Under the pieces are notes generated by a model that was given only the letters and a program-made list of their open reading frames with translations, did not search any database and had not been told where the DNA came from. A program made the position numbers and the translations under genes. DNA of 64,000 bases, taken from Odiellus spinosus. Lineage: Eukaryota > Arthropoda > Arachnida > Opiliones > Phalangiidae. The stretch lies in contig OY987226.1 of assembly GCA_963920705.1 (NCBI GenBank), positions 14,014,501 through 14,078,500 on the forward strand, given 5' to 3'. The number at the start of each line of letters is the position of its first letter. Position 1 is the stretch's first letter. Positions 47,066 through 61,569 of this stretch are shown one piece after another.

Positions 47066-47603
47066 AAACTATACTTGGATCAAGTTGAAAGGTTCGTCTG
47101 CACCTTGGGTTGGCGTCTCGGTTCTGTTTAATGATCCATACTCACTCACTAAACCTAACTTCTCCGATATTATATAAGTTCTATTTTTTCTTGGAGCTTT
47201 TAGTTTGTGTGTAGATATTTTTTTCATTCGTTTTTCATCGTTTTAAATCAAGCGAAAGTAATAGTCGGTGTCGGGTCTAGGTTTTAAGAGAGAAAAAGAA
47301 AACATATTATGAGTTGGATGTTTTGCGTCGCTTTTATTTTTGTTGGGAGAGAGTTTTTATTGGATAATTCGATTTGTTAAAAAGATGTATTTAATCTTGA
47401 TGCCTGTCCTGAAAATTTATCTGGAATATGAATATTAATTCGTCTTGAATGGCTTATTACGTGAATACGAAATTATTGGATTTTTTCGAATATTCCTAAT
47501 ATTTTTAGTTTTTCATACTATTCAAAATTTTATATTTCTGGGTCAATTTTATATTTCTGGGTCAATATTTTTGGCCTTACGATATTGACAAAAATATACA
47601 GAT

Positions 47604-47807
47604 TTAAAGGGAAACTTGAAGCTAAAATGGAACAGCTTTTGTATTTATTTTCGGAATCACCATGCCAAAAAACATATCCTAGACTTTTATTTCGCAAATT
47701 TTAGTCGTGTCTAAAATTGTGAAAAATGATAGAATACATTTTTTAAATGGTGATTCTAAAAATAAATTCGAAATCTGTTCCATTTTTAGCTCCAAGTTTC
47801 CCTTTAG
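47604..47807. mobile_element. MITE family A, short internally deleted copy
   Basis: 204 bp. Both termini match family A and the subterminal AATAAATTCGAAATCTGTTC block is inverted, but the central palindrome of the full copy is absent. The right flank reads TTAG instead of TTAA. Confidence 0.8.
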
Positions 47808-48269
47808 TTTTTTCCGACTGATGAAGTAGTTTGATTCTGAAATCTAATTAACTACAAGTTTCGAATGAAAGGCAGAAGTTTTGTCTTAAGTACTTTCAAG
47901 AAACTCACATGTAAAATTAGAATTAGAGCAAATAGATCAAATGAAATAACCTGAATTCAACAAAGGTGAAATCCTTTTAGTTCATCCTTTTTAGTTTTTT
48001 TTTATTTCATTAGAATTAGAATTAGATTTAAATTAAATAAACCTCATTAAATTAATCCTTTTAGTAACTTGTACTCTTGAAATAAGAATAACAGATAATT
48101 TTTCTATGAAATTTAAATTATAATATTGGGGGGGGGGGGCTTTAAATTTCTTAGGAAGTACTTAACAAAGATATCTTCGTAATATATGAGCAGATTTAAT
48201 ATTATCATTTGAAATAACAAATCCAAAATAACGAATCTACACATTATCATATATTTCTCTTCTTATAGA

Positions 48270-48347
48270 GGAGTTATCGTAATGGGGGAAAACGCTGAGG
48301 CGGATGGAAAAACTACGTTAAACAAAATAGATAAGAAAGTAGTCTAT
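48270..48347 (-). repeat. Dispersed repeat family H copy
   Basis: Reverse orientation: CTGAGGCGGATGG, ACGTTAAACAAAATAG, AAGTAGTC. Confidence 0.5.
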
Positions 48348-49771
48348 GCCAAAAAATCATACTCCTATATGAATATATTTCCTAAAATTTAAAATTCAAA
48401 TTAAACTCAAGTAGAAAGGTCTAATCCAATAAATGCTCTACGCTTGAAAAAGGTCAGGCGTAGTATTTCTAGGAAAGAATATAGGGACAACAAAAAATGT
48501 TTTCCCGTGTATTTTTTAAAGGAGGGACTCACCGTAAAAATAATTCCATTTTTTATAAAAGACCACGTTTCAAAACGTACAATGCTCTTTCCTTAATATT
48601 TATTCAAAGCTTTGTTAACTAAGGTATAAATTAAAATAACTGAATGAATAAATTAATGAATGAATGCTTTTTTATTGTTGTCTCAAAACAATACAGAGGT
48701 ACAGTATCAGCTAATTGAGACACACAAGCAGTTAATTAAAATTTATGTTGATAATAACATTAAGAGTCATTAAAGGGAGGGTGAAGAAGAAAATTAAGTT
48801 ATGTTTTATCGATTCTTTATCTAAAAATAAGACCTGTTAGCGTATTAAAACATTTAGGAAATATCTCTAAACTTTCAAAAATTCAAAATTAGTGCCGATT
48901 TTACCCTTAAATTTAAATATTCCAAACCGCGCTCTCCTAGAAAATAAAACACAAGAAGGCGCCAAACTTCAGCTACGGACAAATATTCAACTTCGCTGCT
49001 GTAAAGTTAAAACAATTAACTAATAAGTGAATGTTTCGCGGGATTATATAATTTACAATTAATTTAGTTAATTAACGAAAGTAATGAAACTCAAACTCAA
49101 TATGATCCATGAATTAGCATCATCTTTGACGTGAATGGCCAAGGCTTAGCTATAAGTGAATCGTATAATAATATGTAAATTTGCCACATTTTGGAAAACT
49201 GACATTTTAATTAATACTATTAAACAATGTTTTTATAGTAATTAATTTTTAATAAGTTTTTCGTTTTGGCTGGAAAAATTTGCGCGTTCTTTTCCTTTTA
49301 AAAATGAGTTTATCTCCATAATAGCTCGAGAACCATTTGAGTTCCTCAGTTTTCTTACTGCCCTATATTCCCTAATCGAAGCAAACTATTCGATATGGCG
49401 AATTTTCGAGCCTATTATAATTTTTTTTAGACCTAGCTGAAACTGTATATGGGGGAGAAATATAAAAAATAAGCTCACGTGATAAGTTTAGTTCTACAGG
49501 CGGATTCAATTTAACAGCGTTAACGTATAGCCTCAAATCGTTTCTTGGAAATGGAGCCAATTTCTTTTTTTTTTTCTCCCCATCATATGTGAATCGTTTG
49601 TTACCGTGCATGCACAGTAATACGTCACGTGAAAGCTCAAACCAAGTAACTTTGCTTAACCTTTGTTTTGAAGATTGGAACTATGTGGTCAGGAAGCTCT
49701 AAAATTTAATGTCCCGCAATGAATTAAATGATCGATTATACTAAACTTTTTGCCCTGATTATGCTTACTTT

Positions 49772-50212
49772 TTAAAGAGAAAATGCAACCTTAACAACAA
49801 GTAATTTTTTTATCGATTCCTTATCGTTTAAATAGGCCTAATCCACCAGTAAAAAAATTACAAACCAATATTAAAATATAAATAAATTAAAAACTTACCC
49901 GGAAGATAGGCTTAGCTGGATTCATGAAGATCCTGAATTTATTCGCATTGAAGCTTTTGCGACCACTGGAATGTTATTGGAAATCTCATGGAGAACTAGC
50001 CTTAACGACGAACCTTTGTTCATTTGTCGCTGACCCATTAATACGAAGAAATTCAGTATCTCCATGAATCCAGCTAAGCCTTTTTTCCGGGTAAGTTTTA
50101 AATTTATTTCTAGTTTAATATTTGTCTGTGAATTTTCTTTACTGTTGCATTAGGGTTATTTAAATGATAAGAATCAATAAAAATCACTTGTTAGTTTGCA
50201 TTCTCCCTTTAA
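49772..50212. mobile_element. MITE family C, foldback element
   Basis: 441 bp bounded by TTAA. The left terminus AAAGAGAAAATGCAACCTTA mirrors the right GCATTCTCCCTTTAA. An inner inverted pair, GGCTTAGCTGGATTCATG and CATGAATCCAGCTAAGCC, frames an unpaired core. Same family as 57968..58407. Confidence 0.8.
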
Positions 50213-53200
50213 AATAAATTTATTTCTAATCAATCTAAATAGAAAACCCGTCTGATATAACTGAAGGTACTACATTTTTGCTTTCGTAGACTTATTTTAA
50301 TGGCCTTGTTGCCTTTTTTTGAAAATTTGAATCTATATCCTTTTGTCAAGTCTATATTTAGTTTCAGTGTTGTAAAGGGTTCGATAATGCCACAGAATAA
50401 AGTAAATTTTGTTTAGTGAAGAGAATCCCCTTTTATCGTTGCAAAGAACTATAGATTTACGAAAGGGAGGAAAGAGTTGGGAATATATTTTGTTTTTTTT
50501 GTTTAAAATTGATATTCCTAGATTTTAGCATAAATCTTCCAGACGAAAAATACTTATGTATTTGGCTTAATACTTTACCTTTTGTGGGTCACGTTAATGG
50601 CCATACCACTAAGTTATTTTAAAATTTTTTAAATATATTTTGGTTTATGATTAAGTGCTTAAACAATTAATTTAATAATTTGGGGCTTTTAAAAAAGCAT
50701 ACTTTCATATCAGGGAAGAACAAAGGTTTAGCAGAGCAAACATTTACAAAATTAGCAGAAATAATTTTTGCATATATAACAAATAAAAAATAAATCAAAA
50801 AAAAAATATCAGAACTGTGTTCAGAGTGAAGTACCACTGTAGGGGCAAACCAACTAATGTATTTTCAATCAGCCCCTGTAGAAATGTTCTCACACTACTG
50901 CATCTATGCTTAGAGTGAAGCTACCATACAGGGGTAATCCGGTTTTTATTTAGAATAATTTTGAAATAATTTTAAAATAATAATTCCAAATTAAACAAAA
51001 CCAATAAATAATCTAATTCTAATTAAGAGTGATTTATAGAGTTTATTATTCCACCATCGTTAGTGAGGGAGAAAAATAGGAATCGGTTGCATAAATTTAT
51101 TCGGTTCATGACGACGTAAATTTGGGAAACCAATAAGATAATGGTCTAGAGCTAGAGTAGAAATAGAAGGAAGATCAAAAACCTTCTAAATGTAGTAATT
51201 ATCCGTTAATTAAAATTTAGTTTATTGATAAAAGAATTACAATTTTAATTCTTAAAAGTTTTTAAGTCTAATTATAGTTTGAAGTCGAATTTAATATTAA
51301 AATTCCATAGATTAGAAAATAAGTGGAAAATTCGGGAAATTTGAAAATTTAGGTCGAATAATTAAGGTCATGGAAAACTCAGGCATTTGAAAATTGGCCT
51401 GAAAGTCATGGACAACTTTTAAAACCTTTTTGGTGCAGTTTCAGCGATTAAAGAATTGTATATTATAATATACTAAAATTAATTAGGCCAATTGTGAAAT
51501 ATAGTTTTAAAAACCATCCAATCATCGTTTCAAACAATCCTGAATTGAGTCCATTTTTTTTTCCTACTCATGTGATAGATATCAGTAATTTTTTTGATCA
51601 TAAACCTTGGGAATTTTTATATATATTTCTTCCAGAATAACCTTTAGAAGTGGATATAATATTTCTTTACTCTCCTTCACGTCTGTCGTCCTCTAGGCGT
51701 TTCTTAAATCCCCTTCAAAGGCTTAACAAGAAAAATGTTTTCTCAGCGCCTAAGAATAGAATTCCTCGGAATATCAGTAAAGAAAAAATAAGGCGGTCCT
51801 TTTTGATTCTTTTGATTCTCTAAGTACCTCGTATCATTTTCCAAATAGAGCAGAAATCATTTAAACTGTTAGCGAACGTTCGGAGCTCTGAACTATTTCA
51901 ATCGAAATTGCGAGCTATTTCGCCCTAGCCTTTAACAGTACAATATTTTTTAATGCTACGACCTCTACGCGATCGTGAGTTGTAGTATTAAAGGCTAAAC
52001 CTCGTGATTATAATGTTTTTACGTCAGCCTGCCTTATCGAAATCGTTCGCCATTTTTAACGTACAATAACGTAAATCTGTTCAATGGCCGAGGCTTATTT
52101 TTGAGAGTTTTTTTCTCGCTACTTCTTTTTAAATGGAGGCTTATAGGTTCCGAGGGAGGTGTAGGGTTATATAAGGTCAAATGTTAGCAATTTAGGAATT
52201 GCCAATGGCTTTTCTAATTGCCTCTTTTACAATCTTCAACTACACTATTATTTCCGAGTGGGAGTTACCCTCGCCTGATTACTGTTTCGGTTTCAGTTGC
52301 AGTATTCAATGGGTGTCAAGATACTATTCTGTAAATATATCTAAAAGCCCGTTCGCATCAACACCTCAATTAATAGGGCTAAATAGCTATCTGCATTGAA
52401 TAAGTATTATCTTTTGATCTATTCAAATATTTTCAAACATTTAATTTTTTTTTTTTTTTTTTCGGGTTAACGTTTTTGGACGAACAAAACAAAAAGTTTG
52501 AAGCTTCATATATAAACAAGTTATTCGTATTCAATCGTGTAATATCGGAAAAGAATTCGTTCAATTCGATAAAATTAATAAAACAATCAAACTTGCAGCT
52601 TTTAGATTACTTTTTTTTATTATTATTATTTCCTTGGAAATAGATTTCCAAATTTTCTTATTCGAACGAAAAACTTGGATAATTTTTTACGTTAAGGCCA
52701 TTTTATTGACGTTATTTTTTAAATTCAGTTATTGACGACACCATTTTCTTAATTGATAAATGATGTCATCAAGTTTTAGCAAATATAATTAAAATGTATT
52801 TGAAATATTTTTGGGATTTTTTTTTTTTTCTGACGTAATATGAACACGGCTTAAGATATTAACGTTTATCCACGTAGTTAGTTATAATACATATAAAGGC
52901 TGTAATACATTTGCATTTCCAAAAACTATTTCCCTCACTTCTCTCCATAACCCTGAGATCTCTTCATTCGTATTTTCATTCGTGAACAGATCTTGAAATA
53001 CACCATTCAAACACTGTACCCTCTTCCTTATCATATAAACATACAAACTTAAGTCGATTGCAATCTTCGAAAACCCTAAATATCCATTGAAAACTTCTTT
53101 TTCTATAAACCTTTATTCGTCCCAAACCAAGAATAGACCGGTGTAGTCCGTACATGTACAGTGTTGCTAGGTTGGGACAGTTTACGCTTAAGAGCTAGTC

Positions 53201-54039
53201 TTCCTCGATTTGGGATTCTCGCTTTTCTTTGATTGTTCCCGTCGCAAAAAAGAAAAAAAAACTAATTCCCTGGCCTCTTAACGGATAGCGGGCGTTGCGA
53301 AAAGGTTTAGGAACCAATAGCCCTCGCTAGTTTCTCCGGGGTCTCCTCTATTAAGCCTCCAGAGACGATTTTCTTTGATGACCTTTGGCTATTCCCTCGA
53401 AAATGGAGTCTTCGTCGACGCTTAAGTCTTGGGCTCCTCAAATGACCAAGGCCTAGCTAGCTCTCCTTTTAGATATCCCCTTCTCTCTCCCTCCCTCAGT
53501 CTAGAGCTGCTTAGAAATGTATAGAATATTTTTTTTACTGTCCTATCTTCTCTAATACGACCAGAGTCACCACCTCTTACGTCCCTTTGACTTGATTGGT
53601 GTCTGGTTCTCTTTAGAAATGGCCGTACTTGCTTTCTTGCTGAATCTCTATTTTCTAACCACTAGCTCATTTCGTTTTATTATTATTATTTTTTTTTTTT
53701 TGGAGGATTAGACCTATTTTTGATCGCCATCAATGCTTTTAATTTTCGGTAAAGGTGCGATGTGTGGAAAGCAATATTCTTTGGATGCGTATTGATGCAG
53801 ACTAAACTGTAAAAACATAAATTGATTGCATTGCTTGAAAAATAGCGTTGTTATCCTTTTTTTTTATTATTTTTATTATAAAAGCTGCTTAAGCCTTATT
53901 TTGAAACTATAATTTATTGAAAGTTAGGCTGAAAATTCTGTTTTTTGTGTACAAAAATTTCTTATAGATTTACTACCACAATTATCATAGTCTAGCCTTT
54001 AAAAAATAACCTCTAATTTAAGGTCATAGTTAACCTTAG
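50213..54039. other. Non-coding, no gene seen
   Basis: The 50840..50945 segment holds direct repeats of AGAGTGAAG with GGGGC/GCCCC blocks, related to the sequence near 745. The rest is AT-rich with T runs. Confidence 0.55.
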
Positions 54040-54244
54040 GTCCTGGGCATTAAACGCCAGCCTATTCTCTTAATGTTATAATATTACAAGCGCTGTTGAA
54101 GGCTGAAATAATATGATTGGCTCCAATTTATATTTACTTTTATTTAAACTTCACCAAATTAATTTAAACATCAAACGTTTTTTGGCATGGCGATTCCGAA
54201 AATAAATTCAAAAGTTCCATTTTTAACTCCAAGTTTCTCTTTAA
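54040..54244. mobile_element. MITE family A, right half
   Basis: Carries the right half of the family, with GCGCTGTTGAAGGCTGAAAT, GATTCCGAAAATAAATTC and CTCCAAGTTTCTCTTTAA. The left end is missing. Confidence 0.75.
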
Positions 54245-56115
<1,871 letters not shown>

Positions 56116-56776
56116 GCTCTCTCCCTCTTACTCCTGAACAGGCTCGCTTATCTGAAATTGCAGAAGCGCCCTTCACGGTATAGTAACAAAGATTGCTCGG
56201 CTAACCTGTTCTATACATACTATTTGGGCGCGGATGAAGCCAGAGTCAAAATCAAAGGCGTATTTGTGTAAGCGTCACCTTTAAAGCATCAATAGTCTCT
56301 CTCGCAGGGAAAAATTCATCAGAAGACGTTAATATGACTGATGCTAAATATTTCAATTCCTTTAGTTTGTTTGGACAACGAACTTAGCAACTGCGAATCT
56401 ACGGTTAGATAATATAGCGAAAAACGGCTATACCTTTGCCAAGTCAATTTAAAAGATAGAGTCATCCATATTTGATTTTGATTATTCCTTATCCGCGACG
56501 GCTCTTATTGTTTGCAATTTATCTTCAGCTTAAAGAATAAAGCATGCTGAACGTATTTCCTATAATTTATAATTTTTCTTATAAATTCAGTGCGGTCCTA
56601 TAAGTTTCTATAGTTCAACTATTTTTCTTTTTCAAGATTTTTTATTATTTGAAAAACTATTGGTTCTAATATAAAACACCCCAAGTAGAAACCAAAATAT
56701 CAGAAACCAAAATATCAGAAACAACCCAAATATTCTCTACTTTTTAAAAGTAAACCGATAACTTAATGCAATTCTA

Positions 56777-56784
56777 TGACGTCA
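56777..56784. promoter_or_regulatory. Perfect CRE palindrome
   Basis: TGACGTCA within the 10-bp palindrome ATGACGTCAT. First of the local cluster of three. Confidence 0.4.
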
Positions 56785-56854
56785 TAATATTGACAGATTT
56801 AACTGTTGAAATCTTGGAGCTTTCAAATAGAGCGATAATACACCTCTTGCATAT

Positions 56855-57000
56855 ATTTTGACCCCTCCAAAGGGGGTAGGCAATCCACTGAATCGGACCA
56901 GTAAAGGGGGGTGATGAGCTCATGCGCAGTGACGGCGATGTTTCATCCTCCTTTGCGTGTCTGATTCTGTGGTTCCTACCCCTTTGCAGGGGGTCAAAAT
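56855..57000. mobile_element. Foldback element with G/C-tract arms
   Basis: Imperfect inverted repeats of about 65 bp. The outer arms read ATTTTGACCCCTCCAAAGG and CCTTTGCAGGGGGTCAAAAT-like, and the inner CCACTGAATCGGACC pairs with GTCTGATTCTGTGG. It carries a CATGCGCAGT half-site in the loop. Confidence 0.65.
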
Positions 57001-57201
57001 AAACGCAAGATGTCTATTGTATATCGAATAAAAATAATAATTACAAACGTAGGCTGAAAAAAGTAAAATTGTAACTAAACAGGCCCGTATTAAAGACGGG
57101 GAAATGGGGTATATATATCCAACCAAATGTCCCTAGTAACATAATTTGGGCCTATGAACTATTATATCCCAGTTAATTTTTATTGGCCATTGACAATGCT
57201 T

Positions 57202-57209
57202 TGACGTCA
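57202..57209. promoter_or_regulatory. Perfect CRE palindrome
   Basis: TGACGTCA, one of three within 907 bp (also 56777..56784 and 57676..57683). Confidence 0.4.
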
Positions 57210-57675
57210 TCAATATTAGAAAGGCCAAAAAAAATTTAAATCTTGTCGGATAAGAATACTTCTTGGTACTGAAGTGTCTATTATAGACTTCTGACGAATT
57301 GTATATCGAGTTTACGCGCAGTTACAACAAATCGCGAAATATCTCCGATTTCCGTTAGATTTTTTTTTTCAGGGACGCTCAATGGAGGGATGTTATATAG
57401 GGATTTCTTTCTTTTTCCTCGTAGTTCCTAGCAAGCCGTCCGCCACGCGTTGCCCGACCACTTCTGCCTTACAAATCTCTTTCGACTTTGTTCGCTGATA
57501 CGCCTCTTCTTTTTCTTCTCTCTTTACATCTTTGGTTGGCGATTTCCCTCGCCTTCGTCTTTAGGCCCCCATGGCTTATTCTGGCGAACTTTTTCAAGAG
57601 ACAGAAGCGTTGCGCTTCTCCCGTGTCTATCATATGTAGAAAAAGAAAGCGGGAAAAAGTTGTTTGAAAAAGAAA

Positions 57676-57715
57676 TGACGTCATAGTTTCTTATCCTCTT
57701 GTTGCTACTAGCAAC
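57676..57715. promoter_or_regulatory. CRE followed by RFX X-box
   Basis: A perfect CRE palindrome TGACGTCA (57676..57683) is followed 17 bp later by GTTGCTACTAGCAAC (57701..57715). The latter is a perfect inverted repeat that fits the X-box consensus RYYNYYN1-3RRNRAC. CREB/ATF and RFX sites co-occur in animal promoters, including ciliary and MHC class II genes. Motifs are seen; function is inferred. Confidence 0.4.
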
Positions 57716-57967
57716 CCGCGTATCAATGTATATTTTATAGGTGAAGTCTCCCAAGTTTTGGTTTCTATAAGGAATACTTTTCAGAAACAATGAATATCTG
57801 TCTTAATAGACGAATAAGCATAACCAAACCTAATATAAATTTGACATATTAATTTTGGTGATTTTTCAAAACGCGTACACACAAGGTTTAAACTTTTAAA
57901 TATAGGTTTTTAATAGAATGAAAAATATAAATATAATCCGTAGACTTTAAAATAGACTTATCCTTTT

Positions 57968-58407
57968 TTAAATGGAGAATATAAACCGACAACAAATAAT
58001 TTTTCATCTCTTCCTTGTCGTTTAAATAGGCCTTATCCTTTAGTTAAAAGATTAAAAACAAATATTAATTATTTTAGAAATCGAATTTTAACATACTTGC
58101 AAAGTAGGCTTAAGGGGGATTCATGGGAGTTTGATAGCTTGCCGTTAACAAGTCTCCGACCAACGAGCAATAGTGCTCCTCATAAGCCTAGTTTGAAACG
58201 TTTTACTCTCGGAATGAAGACACATGATTCTCGCGTAATTAGTCGGAGACTCATTAACGACGAGATATCAATCTCACAATAGATCACTGTTAAGCCTAAT
58301 ATCTTAGTAAGTTAAAAATCTAGCTTAATAATTGTTGGTATTTTTTACCAGTGAATTAATTAGGTTTAAAAATCATTTTTTGTTTTCGTGTTACATTCTA
58401 CCTTTAA
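57968..58407. mobile_element. MITE family C, second copy
   Basis: 440 bp bounded by TTAA. It shares the subterminal CGTTTAAATAGGCCT phrase and the GGCTTA...GATTCATG block with the copy at 49772..50212, at lower identity. A 61-codon open frame inside it is incidental. Confidence 0.75.
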
Positions 58408-60193
58408 GACTAGCATAACCTTAAAGTTCAAGATACCCGTATTTATCACTTATTTCACTCTACGCCTGTGTTGACCTGATTTTTTTTTAGTTGATTTTTG
58501 TAATTAATGCTTTTACACGAAGGGGTAACTCTATGCCCTTTCTTTAGTTGTTGCCTGAATGGTTCCTCAATGCTTTTCTCGTTACGTATTTTGGGAATTC
58601 TAGGAATGATTCATTTGGAGATCATTGATGTTATTCGATAAGGACTGAGTTTTCCCAGAAACCGGGGACTTATGTTTGAACCTTTTATTAGCTTAATTAG
58701 CTTTCTCTGAATTAAAAAAAAAAAATCAAGAGTTGTTTGATTCCAATGAAATTCGTTAGGTAAAGACTTAATGGTACTTTCGAAGAATATTCCCTTGCAT
58801 GTCTAGTTTGTCCTGGTACTTTATGGGGGAGTGCGCATCTAGTTTCCCTTGGTAAATGTATCTTAACCGACAAAATCATCATAAGTCATTCAAATTAATT
58901 ATTTACCGATATATTAAAAAAATGTCGATTTAAAAATGTCAACATTAATGATTTTTCAATATTTTGTGCATAATTCAACACGTCTTATTTCTACCAAGAA
59001 TAAATTTAAATGTAATCCAGAGAATGACTAAATTCCTCCGAACGTGAAGTAATTCTCTTTGAATTACAATTGATTGAATTCTTGCTTATACTATTAACGT
59101 ATTAACTTGACAGCCACGTCATAAGTTTTAAACCCAAAATCGAGCCCCAAAATCCAGCTAGTAATCCAACCGTAAATTTCTATTGATAAAAAGACAGGGG
59201 GGGGGGGGGTGAGAGGTCAGAAAATCTTAACAATTTTCCTCTTTGACCTGTCGGGACTCGCTCGGGTTCTTGTGTTGTTTGGTCCCTTCTCTTTTGTGAA
59301 CAGAAAGTATTAGGGTTCATTTCACTTCTAATTTACTGTAAATACGAAGCATACATGCAGTGCAGATATCCAGTAAGCTTTTAGAAAACCTTCAACTTCG
59401 CTGAAAACTCAGCATGAGATAGATTTAACTTTTAATCACTCGGAAAAGGTAAAACTGCTGATATTATGTCGGAGTGATAAACAATGTTTATAAGCAACGT
59501 ATGTGAAAATAGATCGTGTATCATACTGAACTCGTGTCGTCATTCTGTTAAAGCTTTGAACCACTTCAACCATATCCAGTCTTCTTTGGAGCGAGCGACA
59601 GCTTGACGTCTAAAAGAGGCTATATAGTTTGCGTCAGTTTAAGTACGCATTACTTTTTAAGCTATAAACATCTCCTGTCTGTCTGGATAAGTTTATATTG
59701 AATTATAGAGGAATATATAGCATTCTTTCTACACAGTGAAATCTTAGACTGACTCTTTAAGTTGAGAGGTCAGTCGGGGCAGCGAGAGAAAAAAAAAAAA
59801 AAAACTCAGTTATCCCACCCCGTTTTTCTTAGGATCTGCTATATTCTGATCTTAAATTCATGGACCACTTCTGTTAAGAATTTTCTTTTTTTTTTTTTTA
59901 CCTCACTACGTTTCCTCTTTCGAGCTTAGATTGAATTTTTCCTTGTGAGAAACGTTGTTTGCTTTCATTTTTATCTGACCTTTTTCTTCCCTCCACTTTC
60001 TCGTCTCTCTACGAAGTGTAAAAAAACGCTAGGCTCCAAATATAATCATTTCCTGAAAGCGTGTACATTATAAGTTTAATTTACCTTAAATGGGATTAAT
60101 TTAATGTGTTTGGTTTGGGTAGTAATAAATTTAAGCCACTATTTAATACAATAGAGAATCAGAAGCCAATTAATTCGGAAAAACATGTTTTCT
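58408..60193. other. Non-coding, nothing distinctive
   Basis: Homopolymer runs only (G run near 59197, A run near 59790, T run near 59887). Confidence 0.55.
59197..59209. repeat. Poly(G) run, 13 bases
   Basis: One of three G or C homopolymers of 10 bases or more (also G at 48128..48139 and C at 55980..55989), unusual in such AT-rich sequence. Confidence 0.9.
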
Positions 60194-60263
60194 TAAAGTG
60201 AGGCTGTAAAAGATTTTTCATGAACTCTTAAATGAAAATTGAGTAATATTTTCCGAAAGATCA
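60194..60263 (+). mobile_element. MITE family G left end, interrupted by MITE A
   Basis: Begins TTAAAGTGAGGCTGTAAAAG and runs through TTCATGAACTC and TTTTCCGAAAGATCA. It is then broken at 60264 by a family A terminus (TTAAAGGGAAACTTGGAGCT). Confidence 0.6.
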
Positions 60264-60356
60264 TTAAAGGGAAACTTGGAGCTAATTAAAACCGCGGGTC
60301 CGCGGCACAAGTTTTTCGAAGATTTTCCGTTTGAGTGGTTGTTGCGTACAACCATG

Positions 60357-60492
60357 ATACCCTCTTCATACGAGGCGTAATTAGCCGGTTTAATCAGATT
60401 TAACCGATGTTAACGTAGCCTTCTCGGTTCAACGAATCTATGTTAAATCTGCTAATTAAACCGGCTAATTACGCCTCTTCTGAAGAGGGTAT
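60357..60492. mobile_element. Foldback element with about 48-bp arms
   Basis: The left arm 60357..60404 and right arm 60442..60492 pair almost completely. Shared blocks are ATACCCTCTTCA, GAGGCGTAATTAGCCGG and AGATTTAAC. The loop is about 37 bp. Confidence 0.75.
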
Positions 60493-60587
60493 AAGATGTG
60501 TAGCTATTCCCATGGGCTTTACTAACTTTCCAAATGAATTTTAACATCTTGTATCAATTTTGTTAACGTCGCATTTGAACTTTAGCC

Positions 60588-60760
60588 TCACTGTCCGACA
60601 GACAGACATACAATAGCCTTTCGGTCCGATAGACTGACGTACAGTAGCGTTACTGTCCGATAGACTGACATACAGTAGCGTTACTGCCCGACAGACAGAC
60701 ATACAATAGCGTTACTGCCCGACAGACATACGTACAATAGCGTATCGACAGACAGACGTA
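60588..60760. repeat. 31-bp tandem repeat, about 5.5 copies
   Basis: Imperfect units containing ACTGTCCGAYAGACTGACAT followed by ACARTAGC. The GACAGACAGAC core gives an internal shorter periodicity. It lies next to a foldback element. Confidence 0.85.
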
Positions 60761-61060
60761 GATTGTCACCAAAGAGAATTATGTTTTGGTTTGGTTAGTC
60801 CTCAACAATTCAAAAAATAATTGCTATGATAATCACGATTTTCATCATTTCTTGAGACTATCCCTTGCAATTCTCTTGGAGTTATGATAGGTCTAGTAGA
60901 AAAAAATGTATTCTCTCTTTTTCATCGCCTTCATTTTGATTATTTTTTATTCTGTTTTGAGTTCTGCTTCGGAAGAATGGTTTTTATTCTAAACTGTCTG
61001 ACAGGCAACCGGACTAAAAAAAATTTTTTTCAATTTTATTGAAAAACAAGGCTTAAAATG

Positions 61061-61092
<32 letters not shown>
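61061..61092. repeat. Poly(A) run, 32 bases
   Basis: An uninterrupted A run followed by C and a T run. Possibly the tail of a decayed retroposed sequence, but no body was recognised next to it. Confidence 0.9.
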
Positions 61093-61094
<2 letters not shown>

Positions 61095-61569
61095 TTTTTT
61101 TCCCTTCCATTTTCCACGAAACGAAAACAACAGAATTTCATCCGAGCTAGGGTATAGAAGAAAAAAATTAATGCGATGAGATTAAAATTACGGGTCACCA
61201 ATTTTAAGGATGGTTTTTTTTATAATGTTTTTGTCAAAATTGAAAGAAATATAGTCTTTTCTTTTAAGTCTGTTAGATTTTTGTGATGGAGCTAACTTAG
61301 ATTTGGGGGAAAGGTAATTGTTTAGAGCTTTTAAGTCTGAGAGTTTGAGCTTTAAAAATAACTCGACTTTTATATTTAAAACGAATTTTTTTTTTTATTC
61401 TTACTAAGAAATATTTCTTTCTAAGCTTTATAGATTATATGCTTATATGTATTTTAATTTAGCTTTTTCATTCTATTAAAAGCATATATATTCAAATTTT
61501 GCACGTTTGGGTTAACTCGCGTTTTTAAGAATCTTCCAAAATTAAAATGCCATCAATATATAAGATATA

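Larger units (their letters stand above)
43026..49771. other. Non-coding with dispersed repeats, no gene seen
   Basis: Besides the listed elements, a MITE-like left end TTAAAGGGAGGGTGAAGAAG lies at 48770. A 76-codon plus frame at 45800..46030 and an antisense frame over it are more GC-rich than the surroundings but match nothing I recognise. Confidence 0.5.

Noticed and set aside
47810-47850. Second hammerhead-like motif (CTGATGA followed by GAAA)
   Set aside because: Only a two-base-pair helix II is possible and no supporting element structure is present.
57524-57790. 88-codon minus frame near the CRE/X-box
   Set aside because: Overlaps other frames on both strands and has no recognisable motif; the regulatory motifs are better supported than the frame.
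61021-61100. Processed pseudogene tail at the poly(A) run
   Set aside because: No coding remnant or target duplication was found next to it.
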